Origin: JAKFEW01 sp036675505 | GTDB taxonomy: Bacteria > Cyanobacteriota > Sericytochromatia > S15B-MN24 > JAQBPE01 | NCBI GenBank assembly: GCA_036675505.1 | Contig: JAKFEW010000017.1 | Location: 25,023 to 89,022 of the forward strand | Length of the DNA: 64,000 nucleotides | Direction of reading: 5' to 3' | Shown: positions 32,748 to 40,619 of the stretch, in pieces | Layout: the number at the start of each line of letters is the position of its first letter | Numbering within the stretch: the stretch's first letter is position 1 | Notes under the pieces: model-generated | Databases searched by the model: none | Seen by the model: the letters and a program-made list of their open reading frames with translations, nothing else | Told to the model about the DNA's origin: nothing | Made by a program: the position numbers and the translations under genes

Positions 32748-33112
32748 TCTCATCCGGCGTGAACTCTAGAAACTGCCTCTTGTCGGGGCGGGCTGCCGAT
32801 CCCCAAGCGGCGGTCAACACCAGCGATCGAGGCCATCATCATGACCGGAGTTCCTGTCAGTCCATGGGCACCATAGCCATTTTCGAGGCGGCTATCAACC
32901 ACATGGCCGAATATCTCGACAGTTTGACCAACGCCAGGCCCTGAAGATCAAGCTGCTCCCGCTTGCAATCGCGCTGGCCGCCCTGGCTCGCTATAATTAA
33001 CAATTTTCGGCCGCGCCCCAATCTGCGTGTAGCTTCGACCAAGGGAAAGTCCCATACGAACTGGAGCCGTCCCTCTTCAAATGCGCTAAACTGGTGGATT
33101 GGGGGTCAATAC
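32748..33112. other. 365-bp region with repeat copy B and no intact gene
   Basis: The start of this stretch holds direct repeat copy B. After it, the reading frame matching the copy A gene opens as MTGVPVSP and then stops after a few codons, so it looks like a remnant. Another short frame (26 codons from 32873) has no support. A TATAAT hexamer at 32992-32997 lacks a well-spaced -35 box but may drive the lipoprotein gene at 33113. Confidence 0.5.
32769..32864 (+). repeat. Direct repeat copy B
   Basis: This is the second copy of the 65-bp repeat (core 32800-32864), including CATGACC at the equivalent ATG. It is not followed by an intact gene. The offset between copies is 423 bp, equal to the small gene plus its leader. 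Confidence 0.7.
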
Positions 33113-33562
33113 TTGAATATTTTAAAAACGGCCATTTCTCGAAACATTCTCTTATTTGCAATCACCTTGAGTGCGCTGCTGACTACGGCGTGCTACCCAG
33201 TTACCGACTCCCTTTACTTAGAAGGGCCGACATCCTCTGACCTAGTAGATGAGTTTGACACGATTTCATACCCAAGCAGCGTCCGTATTGATGAGTCTTT
33301 TGATGTCCGAGTTTCGAGGGAGCTAAGCAATAGTTGCCAGAAATTCATAGGGCAAAGCGCAGATGTAGATGACGAGAAGCACGTTATCCGCATCAGGGGC
33401 AGAATTGAGTATTGGCGCTCGGTCAACGCCAACTGCGGTCCACACCAGAGAACTGAAAGCGCTACTTTCATCGTAAGGATTAAAGAGTCCGGGCCATATA
33501 CTATTGACGCTCGGGCACGAAACAAAAATGGAACAGAACCACTGATTATTACGGGTATCTGA
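33113..33562 (+). CDS. Putative small lipoprotein in the insertion
   Basis: A 149-residue protein with an N-terminal hydrophobic signal ending in the lipobox-like LLTTAC. The mature part looks beta-rich (SVRIDESFDVRVSREL, then HVIRIRGRIEYWRSV) and holds three further cysteines. The start is a TTG, about 5-9 nt after a GGGGG tract; no other in-frame start fits the signal peptide. Codons are A/T-rich compared with the flanking chromosome, suggesting transfer. No family recognised. Confidence 0.5.
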   Translation: MNILKTAISRNILLFAITLSALLTTACYPVTDSLYLEGPTSSDLVDEFDTISYPSSVRIDESFDVRVSRELSNSCQKFIGQSADVDDEKHVIRIRGRIEYWRSVNANCGPHQRTESATFIVRIKESGPYTIDARARNKNGTEPLIITGI

Positions 33563-33617
33563 ACTATCGGGCATATCTTGCTGGTCCGTGTATCCAAACT
33601 TGTGTGCGGAGGAAAAA

Positions 33618-33920
33618 GTGAATAAGCGGCTTACTGCGATGGCATTCGTTGCTTCGGTGTCCTTGCCGGTCGCATCGTGTGAAAAGCCGTTGGCCTCCGA
33701 AAGTGGCGCGCTTGTGTTGTCCGGCGATGCAAAGAACACCTACAATCTTAAACATCACGATGACCATAATCTAGGCGCTCCGAACGACGATCATAGCCGC
33801 ATTGGGCAACCAATTTTCATCACACTGCTATATTGGCACATAGGGATAGTAGATCACGATCGATCCCTGTTGTCACCCGTCAGGTCACGTCAACAAAATG
33901 TGTACGAAAATTCTTCATGA
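33618..33920 (+). CDS. Small lipoprotein-like protein
   Basis: A 100-residue protein with a short signal peptide ending LPVASC, a good lipobox. The start is GTG with CGGAGG 5 nt upstream, which supports translation. The mature part is His/Asp/Asn-rich (LKHHDDHNLGAPNDDHS) and has a hydrophobic patch (IFITLLYWHIGIV). It lies 55 bp after the preceding small lipoprotein gene and is equally A/T-rich. No family recognised. Confidence 0.4.
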   Translation: MNKRLTAMAFVASVSLPVASCEKPLASESGALVLSGDAKNTYNLKHHDDHNLGAPNDDHSRIGQPIFITLLYWHIGIVDHDRSLLSPVRSRQQNVYENSS

Positions 33921-33951
33921 CTACTTGGTTGCTCGGGAGAACTCGCGAATA

Positions 33952-35214
33952 ATGCCAGTTATGTTGAAGGTATGCCAATTGCCCTTAGGGGTTCTATCGC
34001 TGTGTACATTCGCTTGTACACTGCAAGGCACTGCGCCGCCGGCCTTCAACCCTCCGGCGACTAAGGCGACAGAACCCGCTGACACCGTGAACCTTCGCCC
34101 GCCCACCGTTCCGCCTGCGTCCGCAGGCTTTAGTGGCTCTCCAACACCGTCGCCCCTGGCAAGTAAACATGATGCTCCTGGTCCGACGATCGGTAGCACT
34201 CCGACACCGTCCCCAACAGCGAGGGGCCAGACTCGGCGAAAGGGCTACTGGGGAATGGTCTTTGACGAAGAGGGTGGCATCGTTGACGGTGCCACCGTTC
34301 GGTTGCGCTCGCTCGAAACTGAGCCCGACTACAAGTACGAGGCGACCACGACCGCAGCTGGTGGGGCGTGGGAGTTCCGCGATGCCCCGATTGACATACG
34401 TGTAGAAATCCAGGCGAGTCTGCCTGGTTGGACATCGCGTCGAGTTATCAACGCGCCCCCGCCGACGCCGACCAGAGACATTGAGGTGTCGTTTGGTCAA
34501 CCGGATGAGGTCAATCCTGCATTAGCGGGAGAGGCTGGGATTTTCCTTTCCAATTACCCGGAAATTGAAAGCGTAGAGCCAGCATCCGGAAATTTTGAAG
34601 TTGATCCGGATGACACGATTGTGGCTGTGGATCCGTCAAATGTGACGTTGAACCTCAAGTTCAGCGAACCGTTCGATCAGGAGACCAGGCAGCGCATTGC
34701 GCAGGCTGTAAGGCTTTGGCCAGCTGACTCTACATCCGGCAACGCCGATGCGGTCGACCTATCGCAGTTCACGGACAAAGATGAAGGCGATGGGCTTGCG
34801 GACCTTCTGCTCAGCTTCCCGCCAGGTGACGCGTCCCCAGCGACGCGCGACGCCATTCACGCCGCTGAGGGCGGCCGCGCGAGCGCCGTTTGGGATACCG
34901 AAGGCCGGATCTTGACCTTCGCCGTCAATGGGGTGATCGGCGCGAGTGACAGAGTGGCGAGTTACCAAGTCGGGCTGGTTTCCGATGGGAAGCGCTTCAC
35001 CGATGCCGACGGTCACGCTCTCGGAACCGACGACTCGGGGGGGCGCGAAACAGCCACGCCTGCATACCAATTGCTTGCCAATGTTTTCAGCCGTAGGTGG
35101 AGCGTGCTTAGGGTGCTCTGGCAGCCCCCAGGAAGTCGCCCCATTACTGGTAACCAGCGATTGAATGCGACGCACGACGCAACATTCAAATTCCGGACGC
35201 GTGTCATACGCTAG
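33952..35214 (+). CDS. Lipoprotein with carboxypeptidase-regulatory-like and Ig-like domains
   Basis: A 420-residue protein. A signal peptide ends near LCTFAC. A Pro/Thr/Ser-rich linker (about residues 30-100) precedes a regulatory-like beta domain: GMVFDEEGGIVDGATVRLRS, then WEFRDAPIDIRVEIQASL. A second beta-sandwich (VTLNLKFSEPFDQETRQRI) resembles Big_5-type Ig domains. Such proteins are surface or periplasmic. The ATG at 33952 was chosen over an upstream one that would overlap the preceding gene. Family assignment is weak. Confidence 0.6.
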   Translation: MPVMLKVCQLPLGVLSLCTFACTLQGTAPPAFNPPATKATEPADTVNLRPPTVPPASAGFSGSPTPSPLASKHDAPGPTIGSTPTPSPTARGQTRRKGYWGMVFDEEGGIVDGATVRLRSLETEPDYKYEATTTAAGGAWEFRDAPIDIRVEIQASLPGWTSRRVINAPPPTPTRDIEVSFGQPDEVNPALAGEAGIFLSNYPEIESVEPASGNFEVDPDDTIVAVDPSNVTLNLKFSEPFDQETRQRIAQAVRLWPADSTSGNADAVDLSQFTDKDEGDGLADLLLSFPPGDASPATRDAIHAAEGGRASAVWDTEGRILTFAVNGVIGASDRVASYQVGLVSDGKRFTDADGHALGTDDSGGRETATPAYQLLANVFSRRWSVLRVLWQPPGSRPITGNQRLNATHDATFKFRTRVIR

Positions 35215-35934
35215 CGCACAGCAATTGGGTGCCTATACTCACAGACCCCGGTCAAACATGAAGGCTACGCCACCGTAGGTGGCTATACCGCTGCCATCAG
35301 CACCTTCAAGATCCTTCGCGAGGTCGGCGGCATCTACATGAATCACACGGCACCGTTCCCATCCCCGGCCTCAGACTACGTGGCCCCGCTCACAATGGAA
35401 TGGGCCTCGGATGTGGGTGGTCCGATCTGGACCTCCGGGCGTGGCGTCCTGACTCGAACGGGCGGCGACCCGGCGGCGGCGCCGACCACCTTGGTGACCG
35501 GTCCCGCTTACGGTCTGGTGCTCCCGCACGGCGGGACCTCGGATATCATCTTTACGCGTTGGAAGTGCTCGCAAGCGCAGACCACCTTCCCATCGCCCCA
35601 GGATCCGAGTATCCATTTCGCCAAGAAACAAGCAGATGGCACCTACGCCGTACGGGCGGTGGCGACCTTCTTGAATGGGGCGGCTCCGCGAACCATCGAG
35701 CGTGGCCCGGACGGCTATTATGTGATGCTTTCGCAGCAAACCACCATACCCGGTGCGCCGCTCCGCATCGTGAAAATGAAGTGGGACGACAGCATTCCAG
35801 GCTCGGAAACACTGATGTCCGAGCGATTGGTCGTCGATGGCTACCCCGTGGGATCGGCAAAAAAGCTTCTGATCGTCATACCCATGCTTGAAGAACCACA
35901 GTGGCCCAGGGCTCCAGGCTGGCATCGAAACTAG
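35215..35934 (+). pseudogene. Remnant of an exported beta-rich protein, no start
   Basis: The frame is open and coding-like from 35215, right after the previous stop, to 35934, but has no plausible start or signal peptide at its beginning. The first ATG is at 35338, in the middle of a convincing protein stretch (GYTAAISTFKILREVGGIYM). The rest shows beta-propeller or sandwich-like segments (PDGYYVMLSQQTTIPG). The 3' end reads on without a natural-looking finish. I interpret it as a truncated gene left by the insertion events; a short gene from 35338 remains possible. Confidence 0.45.
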
Positions 35935-36035
35935 TGTATAGTTTCTAGATCTCAACCCGCTCCTTCTGCCGATCTCGCTCAAGCGAGAGGGCAAACTCTC
36001 GAAATATGGACCCTAACTTGTCGGAGGTGATCGGC

Positions 36036-37247
36036 ATGACCGCCACTACATTAAAGAAGAAGAGCATCGTCGACCTGACCGAGCGCGACCTGCGCGGCAA
36101 GCGGGTGCTGGTGCGCGAAGACCTCAACGTGCCGCTCGAGAATGGCCGCATCACCGACGACACGCGCATCCGCGCCGCCGTGCCCACGATCCGGGATCTC
36201 GTCGCCAAGGGCGCGAAGGTCGTGGTCGTCTCGCACCTGGGTCGGCCGAAGGGCGTGGATGAGACCCTGCGGCTCGACGCGGTCGCGGCCCGCCTCGGCG
36301 AGTTGCTCGGCCAGCCCGTGGCGAAGGCCGCGGACACCATCGGCCCCGACGCCCAGGCCAAGATCGCGGCGGCGGGCGAGGGGGACGTGGTGGTCCTCGA
36401 AAACGTCCGCTTCCACCCGGAGGAAGAGAAGAACGAGCCCGGCTTCGCGAAGGCGCTCGCGGGCCTCGCCGACCTCTACGTCAACGACGCCTTCGGCACC
36501 GCCCACCGCGCGCACGCCAGCACCGCGGGCGTGGCCGACCACCTGCCGGCCGTCGCCGGCCACCTGCTCATCAAGGAGATCGACGTGATGGGCAAGGCGC
36601 TCGCCGCGCCTCACCGGCCGCTCGTCGCCATCATCGGCGGCTCCAAGGTCAGCACCAAGATCGGCGTGCTCGACAACCTCGTCGGCAAGGTCGACGCGCT
36701 CGTGATCGGCGGCGCGATGGCCAACACGTTCCTGCGCGCGCAGGGCCACGAGACCGGCAGGAGCCTCGTCGAGGAAGATCAGCTCGACGTCGCGCGCCGC
36801 GTGCTCGACCTGGCGCAGGAGATGAAGGTCACGATCGTGTTGCCGAGCGACGTGGTGGTCGCACCCGCCACCAACGCCCAGGCCGCCACCGCCACGGTGG
36901 ACATCACGGCGATCCCCGCCGACCAGATCGCGCTCGACGTGGGCCCCAAGACCATCGAACGCATCCGCGACGTGCTCGGCAAGGCCGGCACGATCATCTG
37001 GAACGGCCCGCTCGGGGTGTTCGAGAACCCCGCCTTCGCGCGGGGCACGGAAGAAGTCGCCAAGATGGCCGCGGAGGCCACCCGGCGCGGCGCCACCACG
37101 ATCGTGGGCGGCGGTGATTCCGTCGCCGCGGTCGAGAGCCTCGGCCTCGCCGACCAGATGAGCCACGTCTCCACCGGCGGCGGCGCGAGCCTCGAGTTCC
37201 TCGAAGGCAAGACGCTGCCCGGCGTGGCGGCGCTGAACGACAAGTAG
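36036..37247 (+). CDS. pgk: Phosphoglycerate kinase
   Basis: A 403-residue PGK that transfers phosphate from 1,3-bisphosphoglycerate to ADP. Visible motifs are KRVLVREDLNVPLENGRI near residue 22, SHLGRPKG near residue 63, LENVRFHPEE, IGGSKVSTKI near residue 200, and the ATP-site GGGDSVAAV near the end. GGAGGTGA lies 8 nt before the ATG at 36036. It heads the pgk-tpiA-gpmI run with 10-bp and 7-bp gaps. It must now rely on its own promoter, since an insertion separates it from gap. Confidence 0.97.
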   Translation: MTATTLKKKSIVDLTERDLRGKRVLVREDLNVPLENGRITDDTRIRAAVPTIRDLVAKGAKVVVVSHLGRPKGVDETLRLDAVAARLGELLGQPVAKAADTIGPDAQAKIAAAGEGDVVVLENVRFHPEEEKNEPGFAKALAGLADLYVNDAFGTAHRAHASTAGVADHLPAVAGHLLIKEIDVMGKALAAPHRPLVAIIGGSKVSTKIGVLDNLVGKVDALVIGGAMANTFLRAQGHETGRSLVEEDQLDVARRVLDLAQEMKVTIVLPSDVVVAPATNAQAATATVDITAIPADQIALDVGPKTIERIRDVLGKAGTIIWNGPLGVFENPAFARGTEEVAKMAAEATRRGATTIVGGGDSVAAVESLGLADQMSHVSTGGGASLEFLEGKTLPGVAALNDK

Positions 37248-37257
37248 GAGTATCGCT

Positions 37258-38031
37258 ATGACCACCCGCCGCCCGGTGATCGCCGGCAACTGGAAGATGC
37301 ACAAGACGGTCGCGGAAGCCCGCGACCTCGCCAAGGGCCTCGTCGACAAGCTAGGCAGCGCCAGCGGCGGGCCCGAAGTCGTGCTGTGCCCGCCCTTCAC
37401 GGCGCTCGCCGCCGTGGGCGAGGTGATCAAGGGCTCGGGCCTCAAGCTCGGCGCGCAGAACATGAACTGGCACGCGAAGGGCGCGTTCACCGGCGAGATC
37501 GCCCCGTCGATGCTCGTCGACCTGGGCGTGACCCACGTGATCCTCGGCCACTCGGAGCGCCGCCAGCTCTTCGGCGAGACCGACGAGAACGTCAACCGCA
37601 AGGTGGAGGCGGCGATCGCGGTCGGCCTGGTGCCGATCGTCTGCGTGGGCGAGACGCTCGAGGAGCGCGAAGCCGCCCTCACGGACAACGTGGTGATCGT
37701 CCAGGTCCAGCGCGCGCTGCAGGGCATCCCGGCGGCCGAGGTCGCCAAGATGGTTTTCGCGTACGAGCCGGTCTGGGCGATCGGCACCGGCAAGACCTGC
37801 GACTCGCCCGAGGCGAACCGCGTGTGCGGCCTCGTGCGCGACACCATCGGCCGCATGACCGACGACGCCACGGCCCAGGCCGTGCGCGTGCAGTACGGCG
37901 GCAGCGTGAAGCCCGACACGATCGCCGAGCAGATGGCGCAGAGCGACATCGACGGCGCGCTGGTCGGCGGCGCCAGCCTGGAAGCGGATTCGTTCGCGGC
38001 GATCGCGAACTTCGGCGCGGTTGCGAGGTAG
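37258..38031 (+). CDS. tpiA: Triosephosphate isomerase
   Basis: A 257-residue TIM-barrel enzyme interconverting dihydroxyacetone phosphate and glyceraldehyde 3-phosphate. Catalytic residues are present: Lys in AGNWKMHKT near residue 12, His in ILGHSERR near residue 98, and Glu in FAYEPVWAIGTGK near residue 170. The phosphate loop GGSVKPD and GALVGGASL are intact. It lies 10 bp after pgk. Confidence 0.97.
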   Translation: MTTRRPVIAGNWKMHKTVAEARDLAKGLVDKLGSASGGPEVVLCPPFTALAAVGEVIKGSGLKLGAQNMNWHAKGAFTGEIAPSMLVDLGVTHVILGHSERRQLFGETDENVNRKVEAAIAVGLVPIVCVGETLEEREAALTDNVVIVQVQRALQGIPAAEVAKMVFAYEPVWAIGTGKTCDSPEANRVCGLVRDTIGRMTDDATAQAVRVQYGGSVKPDTIAEQMAQSDIDGALVGGASLEADSFAAIANFGAVAR

Positions 38032-38038
38032 CTGAGAC

Positions 38039-39559
38039 ATGACCAAGCCCGTAGCGCTTATCATCTGTGACGGCTGGGGCATCAACCCCCGCGCGGACCA
38101 CAACGCCATCGCGATGGCGAAGACGCCCTATTTCGACGAACTCGCCGCCAAGTGGCCGCACACGCAGCTCTTCACCTCCGGCCTGGCCGTCGGCCTGCCG
38201 GAAGGCCAGATGGGCAACTCCGAGGTCGGCCACATGAACATGGGCGCCGGGCGCGTGGTTTACCAGGAGCTCACGCGGATCGACAAGGAGATCCGCGAGT
38301 GGAACTTCTTCCGCAACCCCGCGCTCTGCGCCGCGATGGACCATGTGAAGGAGACCGGCGGGCGGCTGCACCTGATCGGGCTGCTCTCCGACGGCGGCGT
38401 GCACAGCTCGCTCGAGCACCTCTTCGCGCTGTTGAACATGGCCAAGGCGCGCGGCGTGGGCGCCAGCTACGTCCACGCCTTCCTCGACGGCCGGGACGTG
38501 GCCCCCAGGAGCGCGGCGGAGTATCTGGCGCGCACCGAGCAGGTGCTCCAGCAGCTCGGCCACGGCAAGATCGCGACGATCAGCGGCCGCTACTGGGCCA
38601 TGGATCGCGACAGGAACTGGGAGCGCACGGAGAAGGCCTACCGCGCGATGGTGAACGGCGTCGGTCCCAGCGCGGGCTCGGCCGCCGAGGCGATCCAACG
38701 CGCCTACACGTCCGGCGTGACCGACGAGTTCGTCGAGCCGGTCGTGCTCGATGCGACCGGCACGATGCAGGCCGGCGACGCGGTCATCTTCTTCAACTTC
38801 CGGCCGGACCGCGCCCGCCAGATCACGCGCGCGCTCACGCAGCCCGATTTCGACGGCTTCGCGCGGCCGGACCATCCCTACCTGGCCTTCGTCTGCCTGA
38901 CGCAGTACGACGCCAAGCTCGGCCTGCCGATCGCTTACAGGCCCCAGGAGCTGGTGGACAACCTCGCGCAGATCCTCGCCGATCGCAGCATCCGGCAGTT
39001 CCACACCTCCGAGACCGAGAAGTACGCCCACGTGACGTTCTTCTTCAACTGCGGGCAGGAGGACCCTTACCCGCTCGAGGAGCGCCTGCTGATCCCCTCG
39101 CCGAAGGTCGCGACCTACGATCTCAAGCCCGAGATGTCGGCGCCCGAGGTGGCGACGGGGGCGGCGGCGGCGATCGCCGCCGGCCAGACCGACTTCTTGA
39201 TCATGAACTTCGCGAACGCCGATATGGTCGGTCACACCGGCAACATGGCGGCCACCATCAAGGCCGTCGAGGCCGTGGACGCCGCCGTGGGCAAGGTCGT
39301 CCAGGCCGTGCTCAAGGCCGGCGGGATCGCCCTCGTGACCGCCGATCATGGCAACGCCGAGCAGATGATCAACTACGAGACCGGCGAGATCCACACGGCG
39401 CACACCACCAACCCGGTGCCGTTGTACTTGGCGGGATCCCAGTCGAAGCTGCGCGAGGGCGGCATCCTGGCCGACGTCGCGCCCACGGTGCTCGAATTGC
39501 TCGGTGAGCAAAAGCCCGACGTTATGACAGCCACTTCATTGCTGGATCACGGGGCATAG
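38039..39559 (+). CDS. gpmI: 2,3-bisphosphoglycerate-independent phosphoglycerate mutase
   Basis: A 506-residue alkaline phosphatase-superfamily mutase converting 3- to 2-phosphoglycerate with two Mn ions. The opening LIICDGWGIN gives the first metal Asp; the catalytic serine is in GQMGNSEVGHMNMG near residue 62; later metal ligands lie in NFANADMVGHTG and TADHGNAEQM. Length is normal. It lies 7 bp after tpiA and ends the run; I see no strong terminator just downstream. Confidence 0.97.
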   Translation: MTKPVALIICDGWGINPRADHNAIAMAKTPYFDELAAKWPHTQLFTSGLAVGLPEGQMGNSEVGHMNMGAGRVVYQELTRIDKEIREWNFFRNPALCAAMDHVKETGGRLHLIGLLSDGGVHSSLEHLFALLNMAKARGVGASYVHAFLDGRDVAPRSAAEYLARTEQVLQQLGHGKIATISGRYWAMDRDRNWERTEKAYRAMVNGVGPSAGSAAEAIQRAYTSGVTDEFVEPVVLDATGTMQAGDAVIFFNFRPDRARQITRALTQPDFDGFARPDHPYLAFVCLTQYDAKLGLPIAYRPQELVDNLAQILADRSIRQFHTSETEKYAHVTFFFNCGQEDPYPLEERLLIPSPKVATYDLKPEMSAPEVATGAAAAIAAGQTDFLIMNFANADMVGHTGNMAATIKAVEAVDAAVGKVVQAVLKAGGIALVTADHGNAEQMINYETGEIHTAHTTNPVPLYLAGSQSKLREGGILADVAPTVLELLGEQKPDVMTATSLLDHGA

Positions 39560-39662
39560 CCAGTATCCGGGCACATTTACCCCATTCTTAAACTCGTAAC
39601 TGTAACTTTTGCTTGTTTTCGGGTTCAATAAGGTCGGGCCCGCAACATATCGAGAGGATTCG

Positions 39663-40616
39663 ATGGAAACCAAGACCGCTCTTTCGTCCGCGCAGACCCA
39701 ATCGCTCGTCCAGCTCGCCACGCAGCTCGGCTTGACGGTGTCGTGGGACTACAACCACCAGAACCTCAAACAACTGTTGCAGCAGCACCTGCCGGGCGTC
39801 GAAGCGGCGCTGTGGTGGCCCCAGCCCGAAGGCTTCGTGCCGCTCACCGACGGCGCGTCGGACAAGTTCGGCGCGTACACCGCCGCCAACCAGCTCGAAG
39901 TTGTGCAGCAGGACAACACGCTGCGCGAAGTGCCTGAAGTCGATGGCGCCTGGATGCAGGGCGTGGTCTCGAATCGCCAGACGTTCGGCCTGGCCTTCGC
40001 GTCGTCGCCGTCGGACGAATACACCGAGGCGATCCTCAAGATCATCCTGCCGCAGCTCGGCCTGGCCCGCCTGTCGACCGCCCTCACCGAGGAAGTCGGC
40101 AAGCGTACCTCGTCGGACAAGGTCACCGGCCTCTGGAACCGCCAGTACTTCAATGAGCGCTTCCGTGAGGAGTGCGAGCGCCTGGTCCGCTCGAAGGAGA
40201 CCGGCTCGATCGCCATCATCGGTCTGGACAACTTCGCGGCGCTGGCCCGCACGATGCCGCCGGACGAGGTCAACAACCTCTATTCGCTGGTCGGCCAGAC
40301 CGTTCGCAACGTCATCCGTCAGACGGACTGGGCCGTTCGCTGGGACACCAACGAGCTGCTCTTCTACTTCCCGTCGACCGCGGCGGAGGCCTCGCTCGAG
40401 GTCCTCAAGCGCTTCGGCAAGCGCCTGATGGCCGCGCACCCGATCCTCGAGCCGCTGGTCGGCCTCTCGAGCACGGTCGAGACGACCTCGCCGCGCGCGC
40501 TGATCCAGCTCGCCACCCGTCGCCTGGACCTCGCCCGCAAGGACGGCCACCGCCGCGTCATCTGCTACGCGACGCCCGCCCACGGCCTGCAGTTCTGGCG
40601 CGGGGAAGAGAAGTAA
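39663..40616 (+). CDS. Degenerate GGDEF-domain protein
   Basis: A 317-residue protein. Residues 1-145 look like a sensor domain (GAF-like), with a short coiled region before a GGDEF fold that opens with the typical DKVTGLWNRQYFNERF near residue 153. The signature loop, RYGGDEF in active diguanylate cyclases, reads RWDTNEL here (the five residues at 228-232 are DTNEL), so cyclic-di-GMP synthesis is very unlikely. It may bind nucleotide or act as a structural partner. It is coupled to holB, which begins 3 bp after its stop. Confidence 0.8.
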   Translation: METKTALSSAQTQSLVQLATQLGLTVSWDYNHQNLKQLLQQHLPGVEAALWWPQPEGFVPLTDGASDKFGAYTAANQLEVVQQDNTLREVPEVDGAWMQGVVSNRQTFGLAFASSPSDEYTEAILKIILPQLGLARLSTALTEEVGKRTSSDKVTGLWNRQYFNERFREECERLVRSKETGSIAIIGLDNFAALARTMPPDEVNNLYSLVGQTVRNVIRQTDWAVRWDTNELLFYFPSTAAEASLEVLKRFGKRLMAAHPILEPLVGLSSTVETTSPRALIQLATRRLDLARKDGHRRVICYATPAHGLQFWRGEEK

Positions 40617-40619
40617 ACT

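Larger units (their letters stand above)
29736..36005. mobile_element. Insertion of about 6.3 kb between gap and pgk
   Basis: The DNA between gap and pgk carries a large transposase gene, an imperfect direct repeat with a small gene, several small lipoprotein genes, and a coding remnant. From about 32420 to 35200 the sequence is visibly richer in A/T than the flanks. I could not find matching terminal inverted repeats, so the ends are set by the neighbouring housekeeping genes, not by a defined element boundary. It may be several stacked insertions. Confidence 0.55.

Noticed and set aside
33419..33431. A possible third copy of the insertion's direct repeat (CGGTCAACGCCAA)
   Set aside because: Only 13 bp match, the flanks do not align, and it lies inside a coding frame; chance is likely.
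35927..35945. Inverted repeat GAAACTA-N5-TAGTTTC at the right end of the insertion, as a possible element end
   Set aside because: No convincing matching sequence is found at the left end near 29740, so I do not call it a terminal repeat.
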